Below are positions 35,558-44,155 of a stretch of DNA of 64,000 bases, piece by piece. The stretch's first letter is position 1. Each line of letters begins with the position of its first letter. Under the pieces are notes generated by a model that was not told the origin of the DNA, did not search any database, and was given only the letters and a program-made list of their open reading frames with translations. This DNA comes from Vicinamibacteria bacterium (GTDB lineage Bacteria; Acidobacteriota; Vicinamibacteria; Fen-336), in contig DATMML010000052.1 of NCBI GenBank assembly GCA_035570235.1, positions 1 through 64,000 of the forward strand, written 5' to 3'. The translations under genes were made by a program, and so were the position numbers.

Positions 35558-38350
35558 ATGCTGGGATTCCTTCCGGTCCTGTTCATCGTGGTGGCGTCCC
35601 TCGCGCTTGCGATTGAGGCCCGCGATAGAGAGGACAAAGTCGGGCTCCTCGAGACTGCCCTGATCGCATGCCTGCTCTCTGGTGCCTGGCTGACGGCCGG
35701 GACGGAACTGCTGAGTCTTGGGCACAAGCTCCAATTCGGATGGGTACTCGCTTGGTGGGCCGCTCCCACCGCCGCGCTCACGGTTTTCGTCTTCGGCCAG
35801 CGCAGACGCCTGTCGGCCTGGGTCTCGAAGCCGTCGGCGATCACGCCACAAACGCGATGGCTCGTCCTCTTGGGCCTGAGCGTTGTCGCCGCCGCCGGAC
35901 TGGTGGCCGTGTTGTCCCCCGTCAACAACTGGGACTGCCTCACCTACCACCTCCCGCGCCAGATCCACTGGATCCAGCAGCGCAGCGTGGCCTACTTCCC
36001 GGCCCGCAATATGCGGCAGGACATTCTGCCGCCCTTCGCTGAATTCGCGGGCACCCACCTCATGATCCTGTCCGGCGGCGACCGGTTTGCGAACCTCGTT
36101 CAGTGGTTCGCTTTGCCGATGAGCATGGCGGCCATCTCGCTGATCGCGCGAGACCTCGGTGGTTCTCCGTTTGCCCAGGCCCTCGGGGGCCTCCTGTTCG
36201 CCACCAATCCCGGTGTGTACATGTGGGCTACGAACGCCAAGAACGACCTCGTGCTCGCGGCCTGGCTCTCCTGCCTTGCGTGGCTGGTCCTGCGGACGCA
36301 TCTCGACCGCCGCTGCGGTCGGGGTCGGGCGGCGCTCATCGGGATCGCTCTCGGCCTGTCGCTCCTTACCAAGAGCACCGCGGTCTTTTTCGCGGCGCCT
36401 CTCTGCGCTCTCCTTGGCGTCGTCCTCCTGCTCCAGCACGGGCTTTCTAGCTGGAGACAAGCCGCCTGGATTGGAATGGCGGCCCTCCTGCTGAACGCCG
36501 GCTACTTCGTCCGCAACGAGCGATGGTTCGGCTCGCTGACGGGCCCCGTCAGCGTCGGAGAAGGCGGCTACGCGGTGTTCGCCCAGACCCGTGAGCCGGC
36601 CGCTCTCGTCTCAGGCGTCGTGCGGAACGTGGCCATGCTGTTGGGTACCCCCAGCCCGGCCGTGAACGGAGCGCTCACGAAAGCGGTCGCCGAGCTCCAC
36701 CGGCTGATCGGGTTCCCGCTGAATGACAGCCGTACCACCCTGCGCCCGGACATGGACTTCAGCGTGGGGGGCACCCTCTACGGCGGAGAGGATGTCATGA
36801 CGGCACCGCTCCACATGCTGGTCGCGCTCGTTGTTCCCATCGTGGCCGCCGTCAAATGGCGGGGGGCAGGGTCGCGCCTCGGTTGGGTGTTCCTGGCGCT
36901 GCCATACCTCGGATTCGTCGGGATAGCCGGCTCCCTCACGTGGAGCATCTGGAACGCGCGCTACTACATCCCCTTCTGGTGTCTGTGGGCCCCGGCGGCG
37001 GCCGTCGCGCTGGCGGCCACCTTCCAGGAGAAGCTGCTGACCGCGCTAGCGATGGTAGCGGGCTTGTCTCTGCTCCCGACCGTGCTTTGGAACCCGATTC
37101 GTCCCCTGCTTGGCCCCGACAGCATTATCACTGCGGACCCGCTCGAGGCGATGCTCCGGTACCGGACGTCGTTGATTCAACCTTCGCTGGATGTGGCTGC
37201 CTTGGCTCGACGGCTCGGGCCTGCGCGCGTCGGTTTCGCACTGACCGGCGACGACCTCGAATACCACCTCCAGAAGATGCTGCTCGAGGCCGTGAAGCCG
37301 GAGCCCACGCTCTCCTCCTTCAACGCGTTGGTACCGAGGGGTCTTCTGAAGGACGAGCCCATACCCGACCTCGCGGTGGTGGTCCAGGATCTGTCGGCCG
37401 AGATCGTCCATGCCGCGAGCGGCACCGTATTTCTCCCCGTGGCGGAGTTCCCGCCCTACCGGATCTACTTGCCCCAGGGCAGCCGGGCCGCGACGCAGTT
37501 GAGGGGAGAGATCGCTACCGCTCATCGTGACGCGGCTCACGACTTCGACGGGGATGGCAGGGCCGACTTCATCACGTTCGATCCCGATGCAGCCCTTTGG
37601 TGCATCCGCGGCTCCACCGCGGGCGAGTCCTGCCTCCAACACGGAGCGGCCGGGTACGAGCCGTTGCTCGGCGATTTTGACGGCGACGGCAAGACCGACT
37701 TGGCGGTGTTTCACGTAGCTACCGGTCTTTGGTTCATCCGGAACTCCTCGGACGGAAGGGTCGTCCAGATCGCTCATGGTGGCCCCGGTAGCGTGCCCGT
37801 TCCCGCAGACTACGACGGAGACGGCAAGACGGACCTGGCCGTCTTCTATCCGGCCGAAGGCCTCTGGTACATCCGACGATCATCGGACGGAAGGGTCGTC
37901 CAGATCGCTCACGGCGGCCCCGGCAGCGTGCCCGTTCCCGCAGACTATGACGGAGACGGAAAGGCGGACGTGGCCGTCTTCTATCCCGCGCAGGGCGTTT
38001 GGTACATCCGACGATCGTCGGACGGACGCGTCACCCGGGAGGAGTTCGGCGGGCGCGACTACGTTCCCCTGCGCGGCGACTTTGACGGCGACGGCAAGAG
38101 CGACCTGGCGGTTGTCGATCCCACCGGTCGCTACTCCTTCATTCGGGGCTCCCGGAACGGAGCGACGTCGACCTTTGACGTTCCCCGCAACATGGGCTGC
38201 ATGCCGGTCCCTGCCGACTACGATGGAGACGGCCGGACCGACCTCGCCTTCTACTGTCGGGAGAGTGGGATCTGGTGGGTGAGGTCGTCACGCAGCGGTG
38301 TCACGTTCACCCGGCGCTTTGGCGGTGCTAAGTTCATAGGCGTGAGATAA
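35558..38350 (+). CDS. GT-C-like membrane protein fused to six FG-GAP repeats (copy D)
   Basis: The 930-residue protein begins with about twelve hydrophobic segments (1-540). The first large loop has NNWDCLTYHLPRQIHWIQQR, a pattern typical of a GT-C/ArnT-like membrane family. A ~120-residue soluble linker follows, then six ~45-residue FG-GAP repeats (662-930) ending at the stop. Units 2 and 3 are nearly identical to each other. The repeats should face the periplasm or cell exterior. A membrane transferase carrying this module is unusual; the other three copies follow signal peptides. Possible roles are glycan binding or holding the enzyme near its substrate, both inferred. Confidence 0.8.
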   Translation: MLGFLPVLFIVVASLALAIEARDREDKVGLLETALIACLLSGAWLTAGTELLSLGHKLQFGWVLAWWAAPTAALTVFVFGQRRRLSAWVSKPSAITPQTRWLVLLGLSVVAAAGLVAVLSPVNNWDCLTYHLPRQIHWIQQRSVAYFPARNMRQDILPPFAEFAGTHLMILSGGDRFANLVQWFALPMSMAAISLIARDLGGSPFAQALGGLLFATNPGVYMWATNAKNDLVLAAWLSCLAWLVLRTHLDRRCGRGRAALIGIALGLSLLTKSTAVFFAAPLCALLGVVLLLQHGLSSWRQAAWIGMAALLLNAGYFVRNERWFGSLTGPVSVGEGGYAVFAQTREPAALVSGVVRNVAMLLGTPSPAVNGALTKAVAELHRLIGFPLNDSRTTLRPDMDFSVGGTLYGGEDVMTAPLHMLVALVVPIVAAVKWRGAGSRLGWVFLALPYLGFVGIAGSLTWSIWNARYYIPFWCLWAPAAAVALAATFQEKLLTALAMVAGLSLLPTVLWNPIRPLLGPDSIITADPLEAMLRYRTSLIQPSLDVAALARRLGPARVGFALTGDDLEYHLQKMLLEAVKPEPTLSSFNALVPRGLLKDEPIPDLAVVVQDLSAEIVHAASGTVFLPVAEFPPYRIYLPQGSRAATQLRGEIATAHRDAAHDFDGDGRADFITFDPDAALWCIRGSTAGESCLQHGAAGYEPLLGDFDGDGKTDLAVFHVATGLWFIRNSSDGRVVQIAHGGPGSVPVPADYDGDGKTDLAVFYPAEGLWYIRRSSDGRVVQIAHGGPGSVPVPADYDGDGKADVAVFYPAQGVWYIRRSSDGRVTREEFGGRDYVPLRGDFDGDGKSDLAVVDPTGRYSFIRGSRNGATSTFDVPRNMGCMPVPADYDGDGRTDLAFYCRESGIWWVRSSRSGVTFTRRFGGAKFIGVR
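37541..38347 (+). repeat. Six-unit FG-GAP repeat array (D)
   Basis: Units start at 37541, 37673, 37808, 37943, 38078 and 38216. The 135-base stretches running from within one unit into the next at 37755-37890 and 37890-38020 are nearly identical, which shows recent duplication. Confidence 0.88.
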
Positions 38351-40145
38351 GCGAGGTCGTCACCCTGTGCGTCGGTCCCGTCGAGAGGCTCGGCGGGCGG
38401 GGTAGGACGGTCTTGGAGAGGGCGGTGGGTCTGACGGCGACAGAGGGCTTGCTCCGGACAAGGACCCTTATTGCACGCGAGCCTTGGCGGTACCGAGGCC
38501 GACTACATCGGGAACGCTAGCGGATGTAACCCAGGGATCTCAGCCTGTCCATCGTCTCCTTGGCGAGGGTTTGGCCCTCAGCGTGGCCTACGCGGCCGGC
38601 CGTCTGGCGCCGAAGTGCTGCGTCCAGCATGGCGGCGAGCCGCGCGTAGCTTTGGGCGGCGCTCGACGACAGGAGATTGCGACGCTCACCGGGGTCGGCC
38701 TCGAGGTCGTAGAGTTCCCGCTTATCGGGGGTGAGTGGGATGAAGGCACGACCGTATTGGGAGACCGTGTCCGCTCGTATTCTCAGAGTGTACTTGAGGT
38801 GCTCCGAGCGCACGCTCTTTGCCTCGGTGTCGCCCGCCAGGGATTCGCTATAGGCGAAGCTCGGTGATCCCTGGGCCCGGCCTTCCCACCGGGCCCTCAA
38901 AGAAACCCCCTGCATCTGTGTGGTGGGGCCGGATAGACGGACGACATCGAGGATCGTCGGCATGACGTCCAATGCGCTCGAGACCGACCGCATGCGAGTT
39001 CCTGCGTGCTGCTCGCTCGGGAGCTTGACAATGAGCGGGACGCGGACGAGTTCGTCGAAGAGCGTGTGGCCATGGCAGTCGTAAAAGGAGCACCAATCCC
39101 CGGCGTCGAGCGCTCTTTCGCCCAGCTGTTCGCCATGGTCACTCGTGAGAACGATGAGCGTCCGCTCATAGAGGCCCCTGGTCTTCAGGAACCCGATAAA
39201 TTCGCCGACCCACCGATCCACGGCTCGGACTCCCCCCGTGTAGAGAGCATCGGAGACCACGGGGTCGAACGCCCCGAAGTCCTTGAGAATCTGGACCGCC
39301 CGCGGCGATTCCCGTTCACGAGGCAGCCTTTGGTAAGCACCTTCGATCTCTGCCGCTTTGCTGCGGGGAAGGACGTCCGCGAGGAAGGTCGTTTCAAAAT
39401 AGGGTGCGTGGACCTCGTAGGTATGCCAGAAGATGAAGAAGGGGCGATCCTTCTGGCCATCGATCCACGAGTACATCGTCCGCATGTCGCGGGAGTCAAG
39501 TTTGACCATAGACGTGTCGTAGACAGAAAAGCCCCGACCGAAGCCGATTTGTGGATCGACGCCGCCGCCCCCGGTGAAGGCTGCGGTAGCGAAGCCCTTG
39601 CCGGCAAATACCTCCGCCAGCGTCGTTCTCGAGGAGTTGAGCCTCTCGTACTCCCCGGGGCTGGCTCCCTGGATAACCTGCTTTATGCTCCTGATGGACG
39701 CGGTGACGCCGTGACTCGTGGGGTAGAGAGAGGTCAACAGGCTCATATGCGAGGGCGTCGTCCATGGGGCGGCGGCGATGTGCGCCTCGAAGAGTACTCC
39801 GTCGCGAGCGAGAGCGTCGATGTTCGGGCTTACAACCCGCGCCCTGTAGCCATAGCAGTTGAGGCGGTCCGCACGGAGCGTGTCGAGGGAGATGAGGACA
39901 ACGTTGACAGCGCCTCGACCCCCGCAGGAGGAAAGAACGAGTAAGAGAAGTGCGGCCGACGCCCTCCGCCCCGTGGCCCTTAGCCACGCAGATTGTAAGA
40001 CGGGCTTGGTAGCTAGACCCCTACCCGGCGCGTGCTCGGGGTCCGGGAGCCCGCCCGCTAGAACCGAAGGAGATGAGCCTGAACGAGGCCCCGGGCACAA
40101 AGAGCTGAATCGCTTGTTACTCCAACTCAGTTCCACTCCAGGCTG
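37853..40145. repeat. Tandem segmental duplication, copy 1
   Basis: This segment (end of copy D, intergenic DNA, sulfatase 1 and its upstream flank) matches 40797-42786. Shared landmarks are GGTCTGACGGCGACA downstream, the whole sulfatase gene, and upstream GGTCCGGGAGCC and CAGTTCCACT. The last of these is the 3' end of the collar-domain gene, which is intact only in copy 2. Confidence 0.75.
38517..40136 (-). CDS. Sulfatase-superfamily lipoprotein, Thr at catalytic position (copy 1)
   Basis: The 539-residue frame has a lipobox (LVLSSC, Cys71) and then an alkaline-phosphatase/sulfatase fold: LISLDTLRADRLNCYGY, PWTTPSHMSLLTS (124-136) and VLTSDHGEQLGE. Standard sulfatases have C/SxPSR there, with the Cys/Ser made into formylglycine; here the residue is Thr126 and the Arg is His130. 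Thr nucleophiles occur in the phosphotransferase branches of this superfamily, so the reaction may be phosphoryl or phospho-group transfer rather than sulfate release. The first ~50 residues lie in upstream DNA shared with copy 2, where that frame is broken, so the true start is probably closer to the lipobox. Confidence 0.82.
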   Translation of the reverse strand: MELSWSNKRFSSLCPGPRSGSSPSVLAGGLPDPEHAPGRGLATKPVLQSAWLRATGRRASAALLLLVLSSCGGRGAVNVVLISLDTLRADRLNCYGYRARVVSPNIDALARDGVLFEAHIAAAPWTTPSHMSLLTSLYPTSHGVTASIRSIKQVIQGASPGEYERLNSSRTTLAEVFAGKGFATAAFTGGGGVDPQIGFGRGFSVYDTSMVKLDSRDMRTMYSWIDGQKDRPFFIFWHTYEVHAPYFETTFLADVLPRSKAAEIEGAYQRLPRERESPRAVQILKDFGAFDPVVSDALYTGGVRAVDRWVGEFIGFLKTRGLYERTLIVLTSDHGEQLGERALDAGDWCSFYDCHGHTLFDELVRVPLIVKLPSEQHAGTRMRSVSSALDVMPTILDVVRLSGPTTQMQGVSLRARWEGRAQGSPSFAYSESLAGDTEAKSVRSEHLKYTLRIRADTVSQYGRAFIPLTPDKRELYDLEADPGERRNLLSSSAAQSYARLAAMLDAALRRQTAGRVGHAEGQTLAKETMDRLRSLGYIR

Positions 40146-40231
40146 GCCCTTTCCGGCCGATCGATGACTAGCGGGGTTGAAGCTGGTGCTAGGAGAAGGT
40201 GGTCCCCGTCGTCATCCAACCAGGACGCACT

Positions 40232-40561
40232 CTAACCAATGGTCGCCCCCGCGACTAGGGCCTGACCATCAGCGTCCCCACCATGCTGGGATGGATGGAG
40301 CAGTGGTAGGGGGAACATCCCTGCCACCCCCATCGCTAGGGGAGCGTTGTTCGTGCCAGGGTTGACGGAACCGGTGTCGTAGGCGCCGCCGTCTGCGGCG
40401 AGGAATAGCGTGCTCCGAACGTTGTTCAGCCAGAGAGGGTTCGAATAGCCGGGGCCCGGGTTGATGTCCTTCATTGGGTAGGCCGACTGGGCGCTCAGCG
40501 GGGCGGCGAGAATGAGAGACAGGCCTAGGGATGATGCGAGACCAACCAAGGGATGACGCAT
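40232..40561 (-). CDS. Truncated secreted protein resembling the start of ELW-repeat (hyalin-like) proteins
   Basis: The ATG at 40561 has a GAGAGGAGAGG ribosome site and gives 109 residues: a signal peptide (LGLSLILAAPLSAQS) and then YPMKDINPGPGYSNPLWLNN and STLFLAADGG. The latter follow the first repeat of proteins with ELWxxDGTxxGT repeats. The frame then drifts into unrelated sequence and stops after one repeat. It lies in the 650-base spacer between the two duplicated segments. It is either a short secreted protein or the truncated end of a longer gene. Confidence 0.5.
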   Translation of the reverse strand: MRHPLVGLASSLGLSLILAAPLSAQSAYPMKDINPGPGYSNPLWLNNVRSTLFLAADGGAYDTGSVNPGTNNAPLAMGVAGMFPLPLLHPSQHGGDADGQALVAGATIG

Positions 40562-41089
40562 GGGCCTCTCCTCTCGCTGAAGAGTGGAGACGTGGAGTAG
40601 GACCAAAGAGAGGGCCTGCCAAAGCCGGGATTCCCGTCCGCCCCATCTGGGGCGCCCACCGACTACTTTGCGCCCCATTTCGAAACCGGTCAAGGAGGCG
40701 CACAGGCGCACCCTAGAAATGTCACTGTGCGAAAACTAGGCAGGCCCCCTGACAGGGAAATCGGGAGGCGACATGGAAGAGTAGCGATCTTCCTCCGCGG
40801 AAGGCCTCAGGTACATCCGACGACTATCGGACCGGGGCGTGACGCGGGACGTGTTCGGCGGGCCAAGCGTCGTTCCCCGTTGCGGCGACTTCGACGGCGA
40901 CGGCAAGGGGACGACCTGGCGGTTGTCGAATCCCACGGATCGCTACCCGGAGCCACGGAGCCAGCGCGCGGCTACCGCGCCCTTCGAGAGGAGTGATGGG
41001 GTCTGACGGCGACACACGTCTGCTCGGTGAGGAGGACCCCTTATGGCACCCGAGCGGGGAGGTGGCGAGGCCGACCACATCCGGAAGCG
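40562..41089. other. Intergenic region holding a decayed module
   Basis: Between the ELW-like start and the end of sulfatase 2 there is no intact gene. Bases 40797-40945 are an FG-GAP fragment, listed separately. The rest, to 41089, matches the DNA downstream of sulfatase 1. Confidence 0.6.
40797..40945 (+). pseudogene. Decayed FG-GAP fragment from the duplicated copy D end
   Basis: The bases read EGLRYIRRLSDRGVTRDVFG-like, then CGDFDGDG, then a one-base disruption before a DLAVV-like stretch. This matches units 3-5 of copy D (around 37853-38130) with at least one frame break and the last unit missing. It has no start codon. It is the left end of duplicated segment 2. Confidence 0.7.
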
Positions 41090-42607
41090 TTAACGGACGT
41101 AGCCCAGGGACCTCAGCCTGTCAATCGTCTCCTTGTCGAGGGTCTGGCGCTCAGCCTGGCCTACGCGGCCGGCTGTCTGGCGCCGCAGTGCCGCGTCCAG
41201 CACGGTGGCGAGACGCTCCCGGGCAGGGTCGGCGTTCGGCAACAGGAGGTTGTGGGTCTCGCCCGGGTCAGCCACCAAGTCGTAGAGTTCTCGCGTGTCG
41301 GGCGCCGATGGGATGAAGGCGCGGCCGCTTTGGGCGACGGTTCCCGCTGGTATTCTCACGATGTACTTGAGGTGTTCCGAGCGCACACTCTTTGCCTCGG
41401 CATGGCCTGCTAGGGACTCGCTATAGGCGAAGCGCGGCGGTCCCTGTACGCCGCCTTCCCACCGCGACCGCAAGGACTCCCCCTGCATCTGGGTCGTGGG
41501 GCCGCGTACAGCGGCAACATCGAGAATCGTCGGCATCACGTCCACGGTGCTCGAGACCGATGGCACACGGACTCCAGCGTGCCGCTCTCCCGGAAGCTTG
41601 ACGATGAGCGGGACGTGGATGAGTTCGTCGAAGACCGTTTGGCCATGGCAGTCGTACCAGCTCGAATAGCACCAATCGCCGGCGTCGAGGGGCCTCTCGC
41701 CCAACTGTTCCCCATGGTCACTAGTGAGAACGATGAGTGTTTGATGGTAGAGGCCCTTCTTTTTCAAACTGTCCACAAACTCTCCGACCCACCGATCCGC
41801 GGCCCGGACTCCCCCGGTGTACAGCGCATCGGAGGCGACGGGGTCGAAGGCGCCAAAATCTCTCAGGATTTGGACGGGTTTGGCCGACTCCGGCTGTTCG
41901 GCCGGGGGCAGCCTTTGGTACGCGGCCTCGAGGTGGGCGGCTTTCTTGCGCGGAAGGACGTCGGCAAGGAACGTTGTCTCCAAGTAGGGTCCGTGGACCT
42001 GGTAGGTGTGCCAGAACAGGAAAAAGGGGCGATCCTGCTGACCATCGATCCACGAGCACATCCTCCCCACATTCTTGGTATTGAGCCGAAACATGGACGT
42101 CTCGTAAACGGCAAAGCCTCGATCGAAGCCGATCCGCGGATCGAGGGCCTTCCCGCCAGTGAAGGCGCCCGTTGCGAACCCCTCGCGGGCAAACACCTCG
42201 GCCAGCGTCGTCTTCGACGAAGCGAGTCTCTCGTAGTCGCCTGGCCGCTGCGTTGTGTGCATGACCTTGCTGATGCCTTCGAAAGACGCCGTGACGCCAT
42301 GGCTCGTGGGAACGAGTGACGTAAACAGACTCATGTGGGAGGGCGTGGTCCAAGGTGCGGCGGCGATGTGCGTCTCGAAAAGCACTCCATCCCTTGCAAG
42401 GGCATCGATGTTCGGACTCACAATCCTCGTCCGGTAGCCGTAGCAGTTGAGGCGGTCGGCCCGGAGCGTGTCGAGGGAGATGAGGACAACGTTGACCACG
42501 CCTCTAGGCGCGCACGAGGACAGAACGATGGAGAGTAAACCGACTAACGCGTTCCGACCCGTGCCACCTACCACGCAGATTGAACGACTGGCTGAGAAGC
42601 GAAACAA
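41090..42607 (-). CDS. Sulfatase-superfamily lipoprotein, Thr at catalytic position (copy 2)
   Basis: The 505-residue paralogue of the 38517 gene is co-linear with it throughout. It has a lipobox near IVLSSC (Cys32), LISLDTLRADRLNCYGY, and PWTTPSHMSLFTS with Thr87 in the formylglycine position and His91 replacing Arg. The Asp/His pair in VLTSDHGEQLGE is kept. All superfamily metal-binding regions seen in copy 1 are present, so both copies look functional. The ATG at 42607 gives a normal signal peptide. It lies 148 bases downstream of the collar-domain gene. Confidence 0.85.
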   Translation of the reverse strand: MFRFSASRSICVVGGTGRNALVGLLSIVLSSCAPRGVVNVVLISLDTLRADRLNCYGYRTRIVSPNIDALARDGVLFETHIAAAPWTTPSHMSLFTSLVPTSHGVTASFEGISKVMHTTQRPGDYERLASSKTTLAEVFAREGFATGAFTGGKALDPRIGFDRGFAVYETSMFRLNTKNVGRMCSWIDGQQDRPFFLFWHTYQVHGPYLETTFLADVLPRKKAAHLEAAYQRLPPAEQPESAKPVQILRDFGAFDPVASDALYTGGVRAADRWVGEFVDSLKKKGLYHQTLIVLTSDHGEQLGERPLDAGDWCYSSWYDCHGQTVFDELIHVPLIVKLPGERHAGVRVPSVSSTVDVMPTILDVAAVRGPTTQMQGESLRSRWEGGVQGPPRFAYSESLAGHAEAKSVRSEHLKYIVRIPAGTVAQSGRAFIPSAPDTRELYDLVADPGETHNLLLPNADPARERLATVLDAALRRQTAGRVGQAERQTLDKETIDRLRSLGYVR

Positions 42608-42755
42608 CTATCCGGCGTCAGCTCGAGGTCCGGGAGCCTGCCCGCTAGAAGCGAAGGATGTGAGTCTGAAGGAGACCCCGCGCGCGAAGGGCCGAAGCCG
42701 AACCTCCAAGCCTGGGTCAAAGAGACGGTTGGGTTCGGCGTGACAACGTGCGCCT

Positions 42756-43709
42756 TCAGTTCCACTTCACGCTTGCCGTGTCACAGATCCCCTGGGTGTT
42801 CTGGACGTTTACGAGAAACGTCGAGCGCTCGGCGCCCTCAGGGGTTGACTCGCTCCAGGGGTCGATCGCCCACGCCACGAACACACAGGGACCGGTAGGC
42901 ACGACCGAGGATTCCAGTGCTTGCGGCTCGAGCTTGGACCCCGGGGCGGGGGCGTGTTCGAATCGGAACACAAAATGACGTGCCTCGCTCCCCGTATTCT
43001 CGAGGGTCCATTGACAGGCGGTCCGTGCAGCGCAAGGCTGCATCCCGATCGTGCCCGCCTCCCGATCTCCATCCAATGACCGAGGGACCGCACACTCCGG
43101 CCCGCAGCCGGGAGGGTTGATGATCCAGGCCGCGACCTTCGCCCCGCTCTTCTTCGGCGAGACCACGGCATCCTTGTCGATGATGGTCGCGGACTTGAGG
43201 ATCTTGCCCTCGAGCCTTACCTCGACGTTCATCTTGTAGCCCGGGGGCAGGGTTAGACCCACTTCGGGCTTGGTGGCACCCGCGCCCCCTTCGGCTTTGA
43301 CGGCGTGAACGCCCGCATAAATGAAATGGCGCAGAGGTTGGCCGCCCGCCGGGGGTGTGTTGCCCCGGAGCTCGGGGACGCGGAAGGTCTTGGCGGCCGA
43401 GCTCCCGGCCGGACCCTCGCCGAGCACTGTGGCCAGGACGGGATAGGCGCTCACGTCGTAAGAGCGGCCGTCACACTCCAGCCAGCCCCGGCGGTTCAAC
43501 TCTTCGGTGATCCCTGCCCCCTCGGCCTTGCCGGGTGCGACGAAGGCCCGGATCTCGCCGACAATCCAACCCTCCTTCGATACCAGGGGAGGTCCTGGTC
43601 TGGCGGACGCGGGCTTTGTGGGTGGCACTGATTGCGAGGGCTGCGTCGCGCCAACCGCCGAGGCCAGCACGCAAAGCCAACCCGCCAGGGTCAGAGTGTC
43701 ACTGCGCAT
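42756..43709 (-). CDS. Secreted protein with phage tail-collar-like domain
   Basis: The 317-residue protein has a signal peptide (AGWLCVLASAVGATQ). A ~70-residue domain follows the tail-collar pattern: GEIRAFVAPG, GWLECDGRSYDVSAYPVLAT and FRVPELRGN. A C-terminal part of about 180 residues has two Cys pairs (PPGCGPECAVP, QPCAARTAC). Collar domains are best known in phage tail fibres but also occur in bacterial secreted proteins. No other phage gene is nearby, so a prophage is unlikely. ATG 43709 has a GGAGGG ribosome site; the frame start at 43787 lacks one. The last codons recur in the upstream flank of sulfatase 1. Confidence 0.75.
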   Translation of the reverse strand: MRSDTLTLAGWLCVLASAVGATQPSQSVPPTKPASARPGPPLVSKEGWIVGEIRAFVAPGKAEGAGITEELNRRGWLECDGRSYDVSAYPVLATVLGEGPAGSSAAKTFRVPELRGNTPPAGGQPLRHFIYAGVHAVKAEGGAGATKPEVGLTLPPGYKMNVEVRLEGKILKSATIIDKDAVVSPKKSGAKVAAWIINPPGCGPECAVPRSLDGDREAGTIGMQPCAARTACQWTLENTGSEARHFVFRFEHAPAPGSKLEPQALESSVVPTGPCVFVAWAIDPWSESTPEGAERSTFLVNVQNTQGICDTASVKWN

Positions 43710-44155
43710 CAACGTTCCCTCCGACGGGCCCCTGGCTTGAGCCAAGGTAGCCCGAGCCACAGCAGTCGACTCTTCCGTCGCCACCAATCATCTCATGGGC
43801 ACAACGACCGCATCGCCATACCCCGCCGTACGGCCGCCTGGTTGGAGGAGGCGGTACGTAGAGCGAGGGTGTGGGCCGGCACCGACCCATCAACTGAGGC
43901 CTTGAGCCGCCGCGGCCGGGGGGACGGGAGAGCCGGCTGTGGGAAGAACACCCGGCCCTCACGCGAGACCTGCTCGCTCCGGCTGCGGCCTCTCAGATCG
44001 TCTTCGCAACCAGCCCCCTCTAGCATTCTGACCTCTCGTACCACCTCGCGATAACCAGGATGACGGCGGTGAAGGGGGACCCATCTGGCAAGCCCGGACG
44101 TGCTACAATCGCCATCCCTCCGCCCCCATTCAAGATGGGAAGAAAGGCAGCTGAA
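43710..44155. other. Divergent intergenic region
   Basis: About 446 bases without a convincing gene separate the leftward collar protein from the rightward copy C. An extended -10-like element lies at 44101-44109. Confidence 0.5.
44101..44109 (+). promoter_or_regulatory. Putative extended -10 element (TGCTACAAT)
   Basis: TGCTACAAT lies 47 bases before the ATG at 44156 and matches TGnTAnAAT. No convincing -35 is seen. Confidence 0.4.

Larger units (their letters stand above)
40797..42786. repeat. Tandem segmental duplication, copy 2
   Basis: This is the counterpart of 37853-40145, separated from it by about 650 unique bases. It includes the FG-GAP fragment, sulfatase 2, its upstream flank and the 3' end of the collar-domain gene. 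Confidence 0.75.

Noticed and set aside
38517-42607. Calling the two lipoproteins arylsulfatases
   Set aside because: The formylglycine Cys/Ser is Thr in both copies, so sulfate ester hydrolysis by the usual mechanism is not supported.
42756-43709. Prophage at the collar-domain gene
   Set aside because: No capsid, portal, terminase, integrase or other tail gene is nearby, and the protein has a signal peptide.
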